The notes below the pieces were generated by a model. That model did no database searches. It had not been told where the DNA came from and saw nothing but the letters and a program-made list of their open reading frames with translations. From Christensenella sp. UBA7707 (GTDB lineage: Bacteria; Bacillota; Clostridia; Christensenellales; CAG-138): 7,770 nt of DNA. The stretch spans positions 1-7,770 of the forward strand of contig DLFZ01000104.1 of NCBI GenBank assembly GCA_002482435.1, read 5' to 3'. Each line of letters starts with the position of its first letter. Within the stretch, counting starts at the first letter, position 1. Positions 5,568-7,770 of this stretch are shown piece after piece. Both the position numbers and the translations under genes were made by a program.

Positions 5568-7238
5568 ATGAAGAAAGCCACCGCAAAACACCTGTGTCTT
5601 TTCATCGCGGCGCTGATGGCGCTCAGCCTGTTCCCCATTTCCTCGCTGGCAATCTCCGCTTACGTCTTTAAAAACAACGGTGCCGGCCTCGGGCATTCAT
5701 CCCTCCAATCTGCCATTGACGCGGTACCTGAAGGAGGCAGTTCCACCATTACGATCGAAAAATACTCTGAATCCAGCCCGGAACTACCCTCGAATTTAAC
5801 TGAGCGCTACGGTCTTCGCATTGTAAACAAGCAAATTACGCTTGCTTTGGGTTCGTGCAACCTTACCGTGATAAATGAGGATACCGAACTTCCACCCGAA
5901 GATGTGATGTATGGTAAAGGATGCTTAATTTCTGCCGAAGAGGGCCATACGAGCAGCTTAAGCTTTGTGGGTCCCGGCTCCTTCAGTGCGGAAGGAATGT
6001 ACTACGGCATGTTTGTTTCGGCGCAAGGCAATGGCGCAATCGCTACCGTCACGAGCAATTGCACCGTTACAGGGGGGGAATACGGCCTACAGGTAGAATC
6101 CAATGACGGCGGTACAGCCAATGTAACGGTGGGCAGTACAATCGTTTCAGGCTCTTCCGGCTATGCCGCTACGGTTCTAGGAAGCGGCTCAACCCTTACC
6201 GTAAACGGCCCACTTACCGCACAGGGCGAAAGCGGCACGGGGCTTGGCATTTCGGGGGGAACTGCGGTTATCAACGGCAATATCACAGGAAACAACTGCG
6301 GGCTCCGCACCGAAAGCGGCAATGTCACCGTCAATGGCAACATCCTTAACTTTCTCGACCCCGACAGCAAGGATACCGCATGTGGCATTGATGCCGGACC
6401 GAATTCTTCTATTACCGTAAACGGCAACATCAGCACAAACGGCGTAGGCGTGCTCGCAAATGGCGATCCACAGTACGGCGCTGCTACAGTGACCATAAAC
6501 GGCAATATAACATCGAGTTCAACAGAGCAACCTGCCATCAGAGCCAACCAACGTTGTCTCGTTACCGTTATCGGCAGTGTATCGGGCGTTATCGGCGCAT
6601 ATACATGGTCGCAGAGCCGCGTCGTCATCAACGGTAAGCTTTCGGGCACGGAGATTTATATTCTTCTTTATGTGCCGAGCCTCGAGGGCGGCGATGACGT
6701 TTCCAGAGCCAAAGGTGACTTCGATATGGAGGAAGGCGGCTACTACAAATACATCGGCTATTCCGATGAAACGGTTGAACCGGCCGAAGTATGGGTGAAG
6801 GTTCCCGTTGCCGCCCCCGAGCAGGACGTTTACACCTATCCGGCTTCCACGGTTTCCGGCACGGGCGCTGCGCTTTCGGGCGGCGTGTCCGGCATTCCGA
6901 CCGTATCCATCGGGCAACGCGGGTTTTTGCTTTCGACTACAACCTCTCCCGATTTCAACACGGCAGGCGTGCTCGATGTGAAGGCCGGCGAGGATTTCAA
7001 GGCCTCCGCCACCGGGCTGAAAGCCAGCACCCTGTATTACGTACGGGCGTATGCGCGCACCAATGAAGGAACCGTATATTACGGCAACACCGTAAGTTTC
7101 ACCACGGGCGCTCCCAGCGTGCCGAACACGGGCGACGAATCAGACCTTGGCGCAGCCTTCGCACTGCTTCTTGCCGCGGCGCTTACGGGCGCTTATGCGG
7201 TCGCAAGGCGCAAACCATTGAGCAGCAAAGCGCAGTAA
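5568..7238 (+). CDS. Cell-wall-anchored protein with beta-helix-like repeats and FN3-like domain
   Basis: A 556-residue secreted surface protein. Residues 1-31 are a signal peptide (MKKATAKHLC, a hydrophobic core, SSLA). Residues about 110-370 are glycine/serine/threonine-rich with recurring TVNG/VING coils (near 211, 234, 253, 283, 309 and 352), as in parallel beta-helix proteins. Residues about 413-513 resemble an FN3-like domain ending YYVRAYARTNEGTVYYGNTV. The sorting signal is VPNTGD (V518), then a hydrophobic helix and ARRK. I chose the ATG at 5568 because AAGGAG lies 8 nt upstream and the signal peptide follows; the open frame extends 72 codons further up without coding character. The last codons (KPLSSKAQ) and the stop lie in DNA homologous to a GNAT gene in another frame. 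It may be an adhesin or glycan-binding protein, but no catalytic residues are seen. Confidence 0.88.
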   Translation: MKKATAKHLCLFIAALMALSLFPISSLAISAYVFKNNGAGLGHSSLQSAIDAVPEGGSSTITIEKYSESSPELPSNLTERYGLRIVNKQITLALGSCNLTVINEDTELPPEDVMYGKGCLISAEEGHTSSLSFVGPGSFSAEGMYYGMFVSAQGNGAIATVTSNCTVTGGEYGLQVESNDGGTANVTVGSTIVSGSSGYAATVLGSGSTLTVNGPLTAQGESGTGLGISGGTAVINGNITGNNCGLRTESGNVTVNGNILNFLDPDSKDTACGIDAGPNSSITVNGNISTNGVGVLANGDPQYGAATVTINGNITSSSTEQPAIRANQRCLVTVIGSVSGVIGAYTWSQSRVVINGKLSGTEIYILLYVPSLEGGDDVSRAKGDFDMEEGGYYKYIGYSDETVEPAEVWVKVPVAAPEQDVYTYPASTVSGTGAALSGGVSGIPTVSIGQRGFLLSTTTSPDFNTAGVLDVKAGEDFKASATGLKASTLYYVRAYARTNEGTVYYGNTVSFTTGAPSVPNTGDESDLGAAFALLLAAALTGAYAVARRKPLSSKAQ

Positions 7239-7393
7239 TCGGCGAGATCAGCTTGAACGCCTTTCAGTCCGATACCTTCTTATGCAATACACGAAGCAAG
7301 CATGTGCTTTAAACCCCCGGTTTTTGCCATACGCACGCCAATAGCGGCATATGCTTTTTTGCGCCCCATATAGGGAGATGCTTCAGAGAATGA
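7217..7393 (+). pseudogene. Decayed GNAT acetyltransferase fragment
   Basis: In the frame of 7217 the sequence reads IEQQSAVIGEIS, then LNAFQSDTFLCNTRSKHVL, a TAA (7310-7312), then TPGFCHTHANSGICFFAPH and a final TGA at 7391-7393. The intact GNAT gene at 4833-5327 has IEHQGAVIGELQ, LNAVYADTTARNTRSKHVL, EKLGFHHTHDENGMCFFVLH. The copies match in frame throughout except for a missing block of about 43 residues (motif A) and the nonsense codon. At nucleotide level, 7286-7309 matches 5211-5234 at 23 of 24 positions. The 5' part is gone, and the remnant overlaps the surface-protein gene end in a different frame. Confidence 0.85.
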
Positions 7394-7439
7394 CCTGATT
7401 GGTTTTCGCTCAGCAGATTTTACAAAAGGAGCGCTTCGC

Positions 7440-7619
7440 ATGAAAAGGTTTCCAACGCATATCGTAGCAGTTGCTGGCATTGTGGAAAATGACAAGGGCG
7501 AAGTGCTTCTTATTAAAAATCTCTATGGTGAATGGGTTTGGACAGGCGGGCAGGTTGAAAACGGAGAAACCCTGTTCGAAGCTCTTAAGGCGAGGGGAGC
7601 CGAACCCTTGCGGCTCTGA
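7440..7619 (+). pseudogene. Truncated Nudix hydrolase
   Basis: The frame encodes 59 residues with a good start (AAAAGGAG 8 nt upstream). Residues 7-50 are the beginning of a Nudix hydrolase: HIVAVAGIVENDKGEVLLIK, then YGEWVWTGGQVENGETLFEA. The Nudix box G-x5-E is present (G37, E43), but the frame departs after Lys50, where the metal-binding REXXEE should follow. It reads ARGAEPLRL and stops. Nudix enzymes normally have 130 or more residues, so this product should be inactive. The cause appears to be a junction near 7590 followed by inverted-repeat DNA. Confidence 0.8.
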
Positions 7620-7716
7620 AGGCTGAAAAGCACGCCATCGCTTTGTTGTCGGTGCTTACCGTGGACCCGCCACGCTTTCGCACCAACGCCTTGCGCTGAC
7701 ATACTTTTCGGCCTTC
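7618..7716. repeat. Inverted-repeat segment after the broken Nudix gene
   Basis: GAAGGCTGAAAAG (7618-7630) faces CTTTTCGGCCTTC (7704-7716), with 12 Watson-Crick pairs and one G-T pair. Inside, GGTGC (7651-7655) faces GCACC (7680-7684), and CGTGG (7660-7664) faces CCACG (7670-7674) around ACCCG. A small hairpin, GAGCCG/CGGCTC (about 7598-7616), precedes it. It could be a miniature element that broke the Nudix gene, or a structured intergenic repeat. The window ends 54 bases later. Confidence 0.5.
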
Positions 7717-7770
7717 AAAGCTCTTCGACCTCAAAACTGCTATTTTGGATGCAGTTCGAGGAAGAGGAGG

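Noticed and set aside
6161..6649. Minus-strand open frame inside the surface-protein gene
   Set aside because: It is the antisense of the repetitive beta-helix region; the regular coil codons keep the reverse frame open.

Overview
The window looks like a chromosomal segment of an anaerobic, Gram-positive Clostridia-type bacterium (Bacillota). The evidence is AGGAG-type ribosome binding sites, tRNA genes with encoded CCA ends, U-rich intrinsic terminators, and two surface proteins with sortase-type C-terminal signals (IPQTG and VPNTG, each followed by a hydrophobic helix and an Arg-rich tail). I cannot assign a genus. No sortase, integrase or transposase gene is visible.

Left part (1-2100): the first 23 bases resemble the terminal inverted repeat of an IS3/IS150-type insertion sequence whose body would lie off the left edge. 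A minus-strand gene (94-1467) follows. It encodes a lipoprotein with a DUF6273-like domain and an Ig-like domain that also ends in a sortase signal. Its promoter is at about 1512-1538. The next 600 bases have no gene. They hold three ATTTCGTG repeats spaced 12 bp apart, a stray copy of a tRNA 3' end, and a densely folded, nested palindromic segment.

Middle (2071-2800): divergent tRNA-Ala(CGC, minus) and tRNA-Arg(ACG, plus) genes, each with a good promoter and an intrinsic terminator. Three consecutive palindromic elements of unknown identity follow, the first an 85-nt hairpin.

Right part (2842-7770): a GNAT acetyltransferase; a DUF2200-family protein and a pirin, closely spaced and probably co-transcribed; a second GNAT acetyltransferase; a 556-residue cell-wall-anchored protein with beta-helix-like coils and an FN3-like domain; a decayed GNAT copy; and a truncated Nudix hydrolase. 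The decayed GNAT copy is related to the intact GNAT gene just upstream of the surface-protein gene. It overlaps the end of that gene in another frame, so it supplies the surface protein's last few codons and its stop codon. The Nudix reading frame breaks just before the catalytic REXXEE part of the Nudix box, and an inverted-repeat segment follows.

The two surface proteins probably act at the envelope. The small cytoplasmic enzymes (GNATs, DUF2200, pirin) show no common pathway. The strongest signals for a second look are the out-of-frame GNAT remnant forming the surface-protein tail, the doubly anchored lipoprotein, and the palindrome-rich tRNA neighbourhood. I did not find a convincing new multi-gene system.
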